Source: Clostridia bacterium
Lineage (GTDB): Bacteria > Bacillota > Clostridia > Oscillospirales > Acutalibacteraceae
Assembly: GCA_017521425.1 (NCBI GenBank)
Contig: JAFXCQ010000033.1
Location: 1-64,000 of the forward strand
DNA: 64,000 bases
Reading direction: 5' to 3'
In this document: one piece after another, positions 1 to 8,592 of the stretch
How positions within the stretch are numbered: the first letter of the stretch is position 1
How the letters are laid out: the number at the start of each line of letters is the position of its first letter
Translations under genes and position numbers: made by a program
Notes under the pieces: generated by a model
What the model was told of the DNA's origin: nothing
Databases searched by the model: none
The model's input: only the letters and a program-made list of their open reading frames with translations

Positions 1-1161
1 CCTAATTCTTAATTCTTCATTCATTTTACGCTGACGCTCTTCGCAAATCTCTGCCCAGGTCGGCATTGTTTTTAAGAGTTCTGAAAGATTTTCTAATTCT
101 TTCGGAACTGATATTTTTTGTGGGCAATTAGCTTCACATAAACCACAACCAATACAGGCAGTAGATTGTTTTTCTTCAGGTAATCCATCAAGTCTCATTC
201 TTACACTAATAGCCTTCTGGATTTTCAATTCATTATAAATTGAAAGCATAAAGGGAATATTAAGACCTTGAGGACAGTCTTTAAGGCAATAACCACAACC
301 TGTACAAGGAACCGAATCTTTCATTTCTTCTGCAATTTCTAAAAGTGTATTTACTTCATTATCGTTTAGCGGATTGTAGTTTTTAAAAATCTCTATATTT
401 TCTTTTACCTGACTGAATTCAGACATACCACTTAAAATCATTTTAATGTTTGGTAAATCAAGAAGAAAACTGAATGCCCACTCTACGGGTTTTGCATTTT
501 TTCTTAAAACAGACAATTTTGTTTTTTGACTTTCAGAGAGTGTTGCTAACTTACCACCTCTTAAAGGCTCCATAATATAAATTGGTATATTTCTTTCTGT
601 CAATAACTCATACTTTGCTTTACCATCCTGCAAAGTCCAGTCGAGGTAATTGAGCTGAATCTGGCAGAACTCCATACTGTCACCACAGTAATCTAAAAAC
701 TCTTTTAAAAGTTCAACAGAACAATGACAAGAGAAACCTAAACATTTAATTTTGCCAAGTCTTTTCTGCTCTTTGAAATAATCTAAAATCCCCCACTTTT
801 CATCCATATAAACTTTTACAGAATTTTCATTTATATTGTGGAGTAAATAGTAATCGAAATAGTCCACCTGACATCTTTCTAACTGTTCTTTGAACGTTTC
901 TTCCGGTGTATATATATCACAAATCTGATGCCCCGGGTATTTATCTGCAAGTAAAAAACTGTTGCGTGGATATTTTTTGAGAATATCACCTAAAACTATT
1001 TCGGATTTACCTGCGTGATAAACATAAGCAGTATCAAAATAATTAACACCATTTTTTATTGCGTAATCAATCATTTTTTCGGTTTCTTCATAGTTTACAC
1101 TATCATCCGAATTCACAGGAAAACGCATACAACCGAACCCAAATCTTTTCAATTCGTTCAC
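1..1161 (-). CDS. Aldo/keto reductase with C-terminal 2x[4Fe-4S] ferredoxin domain (3' end beyond window)
   Basis: Read from a GTG at 1161 with AGGTGA six bases upstream; the frame stays open to position 1, so the C-terminus is missing. The N-terminus (MRFPVN..., then FDTAYVYHAGKSE) carries the aldo/keto reductase Asp and Tyr motif. Near residues 290-300 and 335-347 are two ferredoxin-type clusters, CTGCGYCLKDCP and CIGCGLCEANCP. This architecture is typical of the anaerobe 'oxidoreductase of aldo/keto reductase family' that couples NAD(P)H chemistry to Fe-S electron transfer; the substrate is not known. The start lies 2 bases past the stop of the WYL regulator, so the two are co-transcribed. 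The last visible codons (AGAATTAAGAATTAGG) resemble the AGGAATT-type dispersed repeats seen elsewhere in the window, so the C-terminus may run into such a repeat. Confidence 0.9.
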   Translation of the reverse strand, partial: MNELKRFGFGCMRFPVNSDDSVNYEETEKMIDYAIKNGVNYFDTAYVYHAGKSEIVLGDILKKYPRNSFLLADKYPGHQICDIYTPEETFKEQLERCQVDYFDYYLLHNINENSVKVYMDEKWGILDYFKEQKRLGKIKCLGFSCHCSVELLKEFLDYCGDSMEFCQIQLNYLDWTLQDGKAKYELLTERNIPIYIMEPLRGGKLATLSESQKTKLSVLRKNAKPVEWAFSFLLDLPNIKMILSGMSEFSQVKENIEIFKNYNPLNDNEVNTLLEIAEEMKDSVPCTGCGYCLKDCPQGLNIPFMLSIYNELKIQKAISVRMRLDGLPEEKQSTACIGCGLCEANCPQKISVPKELENLSELLKTMPTWAEICEERQRKMNEELRIR

Positions 1162-1162
1162 T

Positions 1163-2344
1163 TTAATCACCTAAATACATTTTACTGATTTGTCTTGCGC
1201 GCTCTTTTATATCATGTCTTAAAAACTCCGGTGAAATGACCTCTACCCTGTCACTGTAATGCAATGCCCAGTTAATCATTTCACTCGGCGAACATTCAAC
1301 CGTCACAAACTCGTCACCAGACTTTGTTTCTCTGTAAGTATATCGACTACCAAATGTATCAAAAAGGAAAGTGTGTGAATATTTATCACTTCTTGAAATA
1401 TCATCCACACGGGGTAACTCAAGTAATTTTAACGTTACTTCTACAGGTGCATCACTTGCCATATTAAGATGCGAAAAATGGAAATCGTCAGACCATTTCA
1501 AAGGAAGATTCTGCACTTCTTCTTTTTTAGTTGCTTTTTCGCTTTCTTTGTCTGATGAATTTGTGTAAATTCTCACTTCAGTCATTAAATCTACTCTCCA
1601 GAGAGACATAACCTTTTTGTAGTTTTTACCCATAAAGCTATCTTTACAAGCAACTACATAGTATTTACCTTTATTCGCAACAAGATAATACGGACTTATA
1701 ATTTCCTTTGAAAGACTTTCTCGTTCTAATTTTTTCTCATTATCAATTCCGTTATAATAAAAAGTGATTTTTACATTTTTCTCAATGGCTTCTTCAATTG
1801 TTTTTATATTTTTGCGATAATACTCTGAATCAACAATCATTTCCGGTTCAATTTTTGAAATACCAGATGATTTTTCTTCATAAAAAACAGTACCTAATTC
1901 TTCTTTAATTTTCTTTATAAGCTTCTTTGCAGTTTTATTGTCAAGAGTATCTGAAAGAGAAATACACTCAATAATTTTATCTAACTCCTCGTATGAAAAC
2001 TCCTGATTATAATAAAGGTTTCTTATTGGCAATTTTTCAATATTAGTGTACTCAACATCTGCACTTTTCTTTTTCTTACTACCGTGTACTTCGGTAAATG
2101 CATCAAATATAACTTTCCAGTCTTTTTCCTTTGCTAATGCACCATCTTCACCGCTGTTAAGGGCGAGTGCAATCTGATTTATATAACTGTTAGATGTTTC
2201 TTTAGCACCAAGAAAATCTACAACACTATTATCTTTACGCATTGCTGCTTGTGTTGTAGGATGGTCTTTGTCTGTATTCTTTTTTAAATATTCTGCTATT
2301 TTGTAACAACTTTCAAAAATTGGTACTTGTTTTCTTTCGGCCAT
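1163..2344 (-). CDS. WYL-domain transcriptional regulator
   Basis: About 393 residues. I chose the ATG at 2344 because AAAGGTGA sits at ideal spacing before it; an in-frame ATG at 2362 has no ribosome site. The middle and C-terminal part matches the WYL sensor family, with ISPYYLVANKGKYYVVACKD in place of the classical PYxLV...GxYYL segment, followed by the WCX-like C-terminal extension. The N-terminal ~120 residues are a poorly conserved presumed DNA-binding region. WYL proteins bind nucleic acid or nucleotide ligands and regulate stress or defence genes. The partner here is the adjacent aldo/keto reductase, which it probably autoregulates with itself as a two-gene operon. Confidence 0.8.
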   Translation of the reverse strand: MAERKQVPIFESCYKIAEYLKKNTDKDHPTTQAAMRKDNSVVDFLGAKETSNSYINQIALALNSGEDGALAKEKDWKVIFDAFTEVHGSKKKKSADVEYTNIEKLPIRNLYYNQEFSYEELDKIIECISLSDTLDNKTAKKLIKKIKEELGTVFYEEKSSGISKIEPEMIVDSEYYRKNIKTIEEAIEKNVKITFYYNGIDNEKKLERESLSKEIISPYYLVANKGKYYVVACKDSFMGKNYKKVMSLWRVDLMTEVRIYTNSSDKESEKATKKEEVQNLPLKWSDDFHFSHLNMASDAPVEVTLKLLELPRVDDISRSDKYSHTFLFDTFGSRYTYRETKSGDEFVTVECSPSEMINWALHYSDRVEVISPEFLRHDIKERARQISKMYLGD

Positions 2345-2373
2345 AAAATCACCTTTATTCATAAGATAGGTTT

Positions 2374-2402
2374 ATTTTACCATACTTGATTTGTTTTTTC
2401 AA
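2374..2402 (-). promoter_or_regulatory. Sigma-A promoter of the WYL regulator operon
   Basis: On the minus strand TTGAAA (2397-2402) and TAAAAT (2374-2379) are separated by exactly 17 bases. This puts the transcription start about 20 bases upstream of the ATG chosen at 2344. Confidence 0.7.
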
Positions 2403-2411
2403 TGCTTTCAG

Positions 2412-2453
2412 AAAAAGTGATGAATGCCGTAAATAAGCACTCATCACTTTTTT
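2412..2453 (-). terminator. Rho-independent terminator after spoIVB
   Basis: An 11-base stem (2417-2427 with 2437-2447, one mismatch) is followed on the minus strand by T-rich sequence, directly after the spoIVB stop codon. It separates spoIVB from the WYL operon promoter. Confidence 0.7.
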
Positions 2454-2454
2454 A

Positions 2455-3630
2455 TTAAGATGCTAATTTCAATTCATTCAATCCATCCGCTACATCGAGC
2501 ATTGTTTCTGCAAATATACCATAACCACCTGTCGGGTCATTTAAAAAGACGTGAGTTACTGCACCTATCAATTTACCATTCTGTATAATAGGACTACCAC
2601 TCATTCCCTGAATAATACCACCTGTTTTTGCAATTAAATTTTCATCTACCACTTTAATTATAAGGTTTTTATTTTCATCTGAAATATAGTCAATTCTCTC
2701 TATTTCAATATTAAATGCTTCTTGTTTTCCCTCTTCTACTGTTGTTACAATCTGAGCCGCACCCATTTTAATTTCATTCTTTCTGCATAATGGATAAAGT
2801 GTTTTTGTTGTATCTACTTTATTAAAAACACCATAAATACCTTTATTTTCATTCACCATAATTTTACCTGTAGCTTTACTTTCTAACATACCGCAAAGCT
2901 CACCCGCGGCACCTGATTTTCCTTTATAGCAACCTGTAATTTTTGCATCAGTTGTTTCACCTGAAGAAATTGGTAACCTTTCACCTGTATCCACATCACA
3001 AACCGCGTGACCTAAAGAAGCAAATTCACCATCTTGAGTATAAAATGTTACAGTACCAATACCAGCAGAGCTGTCTCTTATCCAAAGACCAGCTTTATAA
3101 CCACCTGAAACAGTTGAATAAACAGAAGAAAAGACAACATTTTTAATTTCACCATTTCGTGAAATTTGCATTTTTAATTCTCTACCGTTACTTTCTTCGA
3201 TTATTTTTGAAACCTCGCTGTTTGTTGTGACTTTTACACCATCTATTGATTTAATTATATCTCCTTTTAAAATACCTGCTTTTTGTGCAGGATTAAGAAA
3301 TGCCCCTGATGTTTCTACATTCTGTGTATCTACAACTACTACACCATCACAGTAAAGCTTAATACCAATTGGAAATCCGCCTAAATAAACTAAAGTTTCT
3401 GCATTATTTTGATTTTTTGTGACAGAATTATTATCAGAAGGTTCTTCGTTACCATTTTTGAAATAACTTTCAATTAAACTAAAACTAAAATCAGAAAGCT
3501 TACCCTTTACATCTGCTTCAACAGAACTACTTGTATCCACTTGTGAAACAGAGCCATTTCCTACTATTGTTATTAAAATCAAAAATGATGAAAAAATTGC
3601 AACAAATGATTTAAAAACTTTTTTTGCCAT
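2455..3630 (-). CDS. spoIVB: SpoIVB serine peptidase (stage IV sporulation protein B)
   Basis: A 391-residue protein with an N-terminal membrane anchor or signal (FKSFVAIFSSFLILITIVG), a PDZ domain around residues 105-160 (AFLNPAQKAGILKGDIIKSI) and a C-terminal S55-family peptidase domain. The catalytic-serine signature GMSGSPIIQNGKLIGAVTHV is intact. In spore formers SpoIVB is made in the forespore, secreted to the intermembrane space and triggers pro-sigma-K processing. The start has a strong GGGGGTGA site. In Bacillus and many clostridia spo0A follows spoIVB; here a terminator and an unrelated regulator follow instead. No clear sigma-G or sigma-F promoter could be picked out by eye. Confidence 0.93.
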   Translation of the reverse strand: MAKKVFKSFVAIFSSFLILITIVGNGSVSQVDTSSSVEADVKGKLSDFSFSLIESYFKNGNEEPSDNNSVTKNQNNAETLVYLGGFPIGIKLYCDGVVVVDTQNVETSGAFLNPAQKAGILKGDIIKSIDGVKVTTNSEVSKIIEESNGRELKMQISRNGEIKNVVFSSVYSTVSGGYKAGLWIRDSSAGIGTVTFYTQDGEFASLGHAVCDVDTGERLPISSGETTDAKITGCYKGKSGAAGELCGMLESKATGKIMVNENKGIYGVFNKVDTTKTLYPLCRKNEIKMGAAQIVTTVEEGKQEAFNIEIERIDYISDENKNLIIKVVDENLIAKTGGIIQGMSGSPIIQNGKLIGAVTHVFLNDPTGGYGIFAETMLDVADGLNELKLAS

Positions 3631-3717
3631 ATTTTCACCCCCGAAAACAAATTGCAGATTTAAAAAAATCTACAATATTACTTTTCCTTTTATTTCGGGA
3701 AATATGTTATGAAAAAT

Positions 3718-3761
3718 GAGACCATATCAAAAAAATTTTAGAATTTCTTTGATATGGTCTC
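3718..3761. repeat. Perfect 14-bp inverted repeat between pfkA and spoIVB
   Basis: GAGACCATATCAAA (3718-3731) and its exact complement (3748-3761) flank a 16-base loop. On the minus strand it is followed by ATTTTTC, so it can act as a second terminator behind pfkA. Its position upstream of spoIVB also allows an operator role. Confidence 0.55.
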
Positions 3762-3796
3762 AAAAAAAGAAAATCCTGAAAAACTTCCAGGATTTT
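3762..3796 (-). terminator. Terminator of pfkA
   Basis: A 9-base stem (3770-3778 with 3788-3796) is followed on the minus strand by CTTTTTTTG. It begins just after the pfkA stop codon. Confidence 0.75.
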
Positions 3797-3803
3797 CAAA
3801 ATT

Positions 3804-4772
3804 TTATATTGAAATTGCGTTTGCGATTTTGTAAAGTTCAGGGTCGATTGTCTTTTTCATATTGAGTGCCTCAATAATATCGTAATCAACAATCTCTGCA
3901 TGGTCAATAGCAACAACTCTGTTACCAATATCTTGTTTAAGAAGTTGAACTGCGTGATAACCCATTTTACTTGCAAGAACTCTGTCACGAACTGATGGTG
4001 AACCACCGCGTTGAACGTGACCTAAAACTGTCGCACGGCTTTCAACACCTGTTTTTTCTTCAATATATTTTGCAAGTGAACTAACTTCAATACCTTTAAC
4101 GCCTTCGGCAACAATTATAATAAAGTGGTGTTTACCTGTTGTCATTGTGCGTTTCATTCTTTCAATTATGTAAGAATCAATATCATAATCAATTTCCGGA
4201 ACAAGAATACAAGTCGCACCAACTGCAATACCTGCATTAAGTGCAAGAAAACCTGCGTTTCTACCCATAACTTCAATTACAGAGCAACGGTCGTGTGATT
4301 CTGTTGTATCACGAACACGGTCAACCATATCCATAATAGTATTAAGAGCTGTATCGTAACCGATAGTGTGTGAGGTAGATGCAATATCGTTATCAATTGT
4401 ACCCGGAATACCAATACAAGGAACGCCTTTAAGAGTTAAAGCGCGTGCACCCATAAATGTACCGTCACCGCCGATAGTAACAATACCATCAAGACCAAAT
4501 TCTTTACAAACTTCAACTGCCTTATCCTGAACATCTGACTGACTGAACTCAGGGCAACGAGCAGAGTAAAGCATTGTACCGCCTCTGTGAATAATATCTG
4601 AAACAGAACGAAGATTCATTTCATACATATCGCCTTCAATAAGACCTTTATAGCCACGACGAATACCCATAACCTTCATACCTGATTCGCAACCTGTTCT
4701 AACAACTGCACGGATTGCAGCGTTCATACCTGGCGCGTCACCGCCACTTGTTAATACACCGATAGTTTTCAT
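3804..4772 (-). CDS. pfkA: ATP-dependent 6-phosphofructokinase
   Basis: A 322-residue protein of normal length for bacterial PfkA. It shows the nucleotide-binding N-terminus (GVLTSGGDAPGMNAAIR), GGDGTFMGA, the catalytic PGTIDNDI loop and GRNAGFLAL. It also has the fructose-6-phosphate region LGHVQRGGSPS. It commits fructose-6-phosphate to glycolysis in the cytoplasm. GGDGT, with Gly rather than Asp at the diagnostic position, indicates ATP rather than pyrophosphate as phosphoryl donor. A TTTGGAGG ribosome site precedes the ATG, and it has its own promoter and terminator, so it is a single-gene unit downstream of dnaE. Confidence 0.96.
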   Translation of the reverse strand: MKTIGVLTSGGDAPGMNAAIRAVVRTGCESGMKVMGIRRGYKGLIEGDMYEMNLRSVSDIIHRGGTMLYSARCPEFSQSDVQDKAVEVCKEFGLDGIVTIGGDGTFMGARALTLKGVPCIGIPGTIDNDIASTSHTIGYDTALNTIMDMVDRVRDTTESHDRCSVIEVMGRNAGFLALNAGIAVGATCILVPEIDYDIDSYIIERMKRTMTTGKHHFIIIVAEGVKGIEVSSLAKYIEEKTGVESRATVLGHVQRGGSPSVRDRVLASKMGYHAVQLLKQDIGNRVVAIDHAEIVDYDIIEALNMKKTIDPELYKIANAISI

Positions 4773-4810
4773 AATATAAGAACCTCCAAATTCTTAATAG
4801 ACAATTAGGT

Positions 4811-4839
4811 AGTATAACATAAATTTTTCCAACTTACAA
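4811..4839 (-). promoter_or_regulatory. Sigma-A promoter of pfkA
   Basis: Minus strand TTGTAA (4834-4839), 17-base spacer, TATACT (4811-4816). The start codon lies about 40 bases downstream of the -10. Confidence 0.65.
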
Positions 4840-4873
4840 TAGAAATTTGTCTGAAAAAAGCGAATTTATGACT

Positions 4874-7800
4874 TTAATTTTGTACAACTACATTATCTTT
4901 GCCTAAAATCCCTGCTAATTCGCTCTTTAAAGGGTCGTTTATCCATATTAAGTTATCTGTCCCTAAAAATTCATATTCTTTGCTTTCTTCGTGATACAAA
5001 TAAACCGGCATATCACCCTGAAAGATTGACAAAAGATTTTTAATACGTTCTATTTCCACTTCATTTTCTTTTGAAATTTTTAAAAACAATCCTCGTTTTT
5101 TCTTCTTACCTGTTGTAGATGTACTTTTAGTAACAGATGGAGTAACACTCTGAAGTTTTTCTTTATCTGCAACTTCTATTGAGTCAGGAATAAGCTTTAT
5201 TTGCTCATCTTTTGTAGAAATTCTACCTTTTACAAAAACAACTTTACCAACCGAAAGAATATCTAAATACTTTTCAAGTGTTTTTGGAAATACAATCATT
5301 TCAAGTGAGCCGTATAAATCTTCAAGTTCGACAAAAACCATAACAGTATCACTTTTGGTAACCTTCTTTTTCATATATGAAATAATACCTAAAAACTGTA
5401 CAGACATTGAGTCAATTTCTTTTTCAAGACCTGTTTCAAGTTTTTCGTAAAGTTCATTTGTTTTAACACACTTAATACTTTCACTTATTTCTCTGTATTC
5501 TTCTAACGGATGACCCGAAAAGTAAAGACCTGAAACTTCTTTTTCAAAGCCTAATTGTTCGCTTTTTGAAAAATCTTCACATTTTTTTAAATCAGGCTCT
5601 GAAGATAAATCACTATCTGTGCCAAGTGATGAAAACAAATCTAACTGACCTCCGGAATACAAGTCACTTTCTTTAGATGCACAAGCCATCACGGTATCTA
5701 TATTCACAAGCATCTCACGACGGTTAAGACCTAAACCATCTAAAGCACCTGCCTTAATAAGACATTCTAATGCACGACGATTGAGCTCTGTACTATAAAC
5801 GCGTTTACAGAAATCCCAATAGCTTTTAAATGCACCATTTTCGTTTCGTTCATTCTGTATTCTACGAATTAAACCTCTACCTATATTTTTGATACCTAAA
5901 AGAGAGAACACAACGCTATTTTCTGTAACAGTATAGCTTTCACTACTCTTATTAACGTGTGGTGGTATTACAGGTATATTAAGTCGATTACATTCATTAA
6001 CATAAATGTTAGTTTTACCTTCTTCACCAATTACACTTGTAAGAATTGCCGCCATAAATTCTTTAGGGTATTTTACTTTCAAATATGCAGTTCTGTATGC
6101 TACAAGACCATACGCAGCAGTATGACTTTTGTTAAAGCCATAAGAAGCAAAAGAAGTCATATCCTGAAAAATATCGTTTGCAACTTCTTTAGTAAGTCCC
6201 CTTTTAACTGCACCTTCTATAATGGTGTTACCATTTTCATCAGTTAAACCATTTATGAAAATAGCACGTTCATTCTCCATTACATCATGCTTCTTTTTAC
6301 TCATAGCACGTCTTACAATATCCGCTCTGCCATAAGAGTAACCAGCAAGAGTTCTGAACACCTGCATTACCTGTTCCTGATAAACCATACAACCGTTTGT
6401 TTCATCAAGAATATCCTTTAATAATGGTGACTTATATTGTACCAAATCGGGATTTTTTCTATTTCTTAAATAATCATCAATAAAGAACATTGGTCCCGGA
6501 CGGTAAAGTGCAATTGCAGTGGCGATATCAAAAAATCGTTCAGGCTGCATTTTTTCTATTAAACTTGTCATACCCGCAGACTCGCATTGGAATACACCGA
6601 CAGTATTACCTTTGCACATTTCTGTATACACAGCTATGTCATCAAGTGGTATTTTCGAAACCTCAAAATCCGGGTGCGATTTTCTTACAAGTTTTTCACA
6701 ATCACTTATAACTGTTAAGGTACGAAGTCCTAAAAAGTCCATTTTTAAAAGACCTAATTGCTCAATTTCGGTCATAGTGAACTGTGTTACAGTCTGGTCG
6801 CCATTTTTGGCAAGTGGTACATAGTTTGAAACATCTTCTCTTGTAATAACTACACCTGCCGCGTGAGTTGATGCGTGTCGTGGCATACCCTCTATTTTTA
6901 AAGCGGTATCTAAAAGAGTTTTTATATCCTTGTCACTTTCATACATTTTTTTGAGTTCATTGTTTTTTGAAAGTGCAGTTTTTATATCAGGAAAATCGCG
7001 TGTAATCTGTTTTGCAACAACATCGCCTGTGCTATAAGGAAGTCCTAATGCTCTTGCAACATCACGAATTGCCGCCTTTGCCTGTAAAGTACCAAAAGTT
7101 ACTATTTGCGCAACCTTATTTACACCATATTTTTTTATAACATAGTCAATAACCTCGCCACGACGTTCATAGCAGAAGTCAATATCTATATCGGGCATAC
7201 TAACTCTTTCGGGGTTTAAAAATCTTTCAAAGAGTAGCTTGTTTCTTATAGGGTCAATACCCGTAATTCCTAATGCAAATGCGGCGAGACTACCAGCCGC
7301 AGAACCACGACCAGGGCCTACAGGAATACCATTTTTTATTGCAAACGAAATAAAGTCTGAAACGATTAAGAAATAATCGTCGAAGCCCATTTCGTGAATT
7401 ACCGAAAGCTCATATAAAAGACGTTCTTCGTATTCTTCTGGAATTGTTCCAAAAAGCTCTTGTAACCCTTTAAGACATTGATTCTTTAAATATAACGCGT
7501 GGTCACTTTCCGGAACATCGAAAAGCGGTAATTTTGATACACCAAATTCAAAATCAAAATTACATTGGTCTGCAATAATCTGTGTATTTGTGATTGCTTC
7601 TTCACAGAAAGAGAATGCTTCACGCATTTCTTCTTCGTTTTTTAAATAAAATTCATCATTCGGGAAAGAAAGTGCATTTTCTTCATTAATTGTTTTGTTT
7701 GTACCAATAGCAATTAACACTCGCTGAATATCGGCGTCTTCTTTTCTTGTGTAGTGAACATCGTTAGTAGCAACAACGGGTATATTTAACTTCTGACTGA

Positions 7801-8371
7801 TTTTCATTACACCGTTTATTACTTCACGTTCTTCTACCATATCGTGATTTTGCATCTCTAAATAGTAGTTGCCGTCACCGAATGTATTTTTATACCAGAG
7901 AGCTGTTTTTTCTGCATTTTCAAAATCACGAGCGAGTATTGACTTTGCAACCTCACCAAAAAGACAACCTGAAAGTGCAATTAACCCCTCTGAATATTGT
8001 TTTAAAATTTCGTGGTCAACACGTGGCTTTGTGTAAAAACCATCTGTCCACGCAAGTGACACAAGCTTAATAAGATTTTTATAACCAGTTTCATTTTTAC
8101 AAAGTAATATTAAGTGACTTCGTTCACTGTCTAAAGCATGGTTTTTGTCAAAACGGGAACGGGGCGCGACATAAACTTCGCACCCTATAATTGGTTTTAT
8201 ACCTTTTTCTTTTGCTTTTTTGTAAAATTCAACCGCACCAAACATAACACCATGGTCAGTTATAGCAAGGCTTTTCATACCCTGTTCACTTGCAAAATCT
8301 AAAACATCATTTATTCTGCAAGCACCGTCAAGAAGACTATATTCGGTATGAACGTGAAGATGTGTGAACGT
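4874..8371 (-). CDS. dnaE: DNA polymerase III subunit alpha (DnaE), unusual start codon
   Basis: The replicative polymerase alpha subunit, about 1165 residues. The PHP domain begins with FTHLHVHTEYSLLDG and continues through LAITDHGVMFGAVEFY. The catalytic core carries GPGRGSAAGSLAAFALG and the metal-binding PDIDIDF. SYGFNKSHTAAYG, a helix-hairpin-helix segment and a C-terminal OB fold follow. The first in-frame ATG (8278) would delete the PHP histidine motif, so the real start is upstream. Yet the frame from the upstream stop (8471-8473) to 8278 has no ATG, GTG or TTG. The promoter (8405-8433) and an AGGAG at 8383-8387 place the start below 8383. ACG at 8369-8371 gives the family-typical N-terminus, with an 11-base spacing from AGGAG. 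Confidence 0.9.
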   Translation of the reverse strand, partial: TFTHLHVHTEYSLLDGACRINDVLDFASEQGMKSLAITDHGVMFGAVEFYKKAKEKGIKPIIGCEVYVAPRSRFDKNHALDSERSHLILLCKNETGYKNLIKLVSLAWTDGFYTKPRVDHEILKQYSEGLIALSGCLFGEVAKSILARDFENAEKTALWYKNTFGDGNYYLEMQNHDMVEEREVINGVMKISQKLNIPVVATNDVHYTRKEDADIQRVLIAIGTNKTINEENALSFPNDEFYLKNEEEMREAFSFCEEAITNTQIIADQCNFDFEFGVSKLPLFDVPESDHALYLKNQCLKGLQELFGTIPEEYEERLLYELSVIHEMGFDDYFLIVSDFISFAIKNGIPVGPGRGSAAGSLAAFALGITGIDPIRNKLLFERFLNPERVSMPDIDIDFCYERRGEVIDYVIKKYGVNKVAQIVTFGTLQAKAAIRDVARALGLPYSTGDVVAKQITRDFPDIKTALSKNNELKKMYESDKDIKTLLDTALKIEGMPRHASTHAAGVVITREDVSNYVPLAKNGDQTVTQFTMTEIEQLGLLKMDFLGLRTLTVISDCEKLVRKSHPDFEVSKIPLDDIAVYTEMCKGNTVGVFQCESAGMTSLIEKMQPERFFDIATAIALYRPGPMFFIDDYLRNRKNPDLVQYKSPLLKDILDETNGCMVYQEQVMQVFRTLAGYSYGRADIVRRAMSKKKHDVMENERAIFINGLTDENGNTIIEGAVKRGLTKEVANDIFQDMTSFASYGFNKSHTAAYGLVAYRTAYLKVKYPKEFMAAILTSVIGEEGKTNIYVNECNRLNIPVIPPHVNKSSESYTVTENSVVFSLLGIKNIGRGLIRRIQNERNENGAFKSYWDFCKRVYSTELNRRALECLIKAGALDGLGLNRREMLVNIDTVMACASKESDLYSGGQLDLFSSLGTDSDLSSEPDLKKCEDFSKSEQLGFEKEVSGLYFSGHPLEEYREISESIKCVKTNELYEKLETGLEKEIDSMSVQFLGIISYMKKKVTKSDTVMVFVELEDLYGSLEMIVFPKTLEKYLDILSVGKVVFVKGRISTKDEQIKLIPDSIEVADKEKLQSVTPSVTKSTSTTGKKKKRGLFLKISKENEVEIERIKNLLSIFQGDMPVYLYHEESKEYEFLGTDNLIWINDPLKSELAGILGKDNVVVQN

Positions 8372-8404
8372 AGTAAATTCAACTCCTATTTTTGCTTTTA
8401 AGTA

Positions 8405-8433
8405 ATTATATATTAAAAATATTTGGGTGTCAA
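8405..8433 (-). promoter_or_regulatory. Consensus sigma-A promoter of dnaE
   Basis: Minus strand TTGACA (8428-8433), 17 bases, TATAAT (8405-8410): a perfect consensus. The predicted transcript starts near 8398, only about 10 bases before the AGGAG site, which limits where dnaE translation can begin. Confidence 0.85.
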
Positions 8434-8520
8434 TAAATTCAGTTGCAAGAGTGCAAATAGATGTAAGATATTACTCACTGAACTGAAAATGTTAAACAAA
8501 TATTATTTTCTCAAAAACTA

Positions 8521-8549
8521 ATGACAAACAAGGAAATTTGTGGTATTAT
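8521..8549 (+). promoter_or_regulatory. Promoter of the lipoprotein-phosphoesterase pair
   Basis: ATGACA (8521-8526), 17 bases, TATTAT (8544-8549). It lies inside a spurious upstream extension of the lipoprotein frame, which supports starting translation at 8593. Confidence 0.65.
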
Positions 8550-8592
8550 AGTTTGGTATATGATTTTAAACACAATTTATGGAGAGAAAGAC

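Noticed and set aside
5957-6247. Plus-strand open frame inside dnaE (and several similar antisense frames)
   Set aside because: Antisense to a conserved catalytic domain, no ribosome site, and composition that follows from the complement of the coding strand.
8521-8592. In-frame upstream extension of the lipoprotein gene
   Set aside because: A promoter (ATGACA-17-TATTAT) lies within it and the ribosome site and signal peptide begin at 8593.
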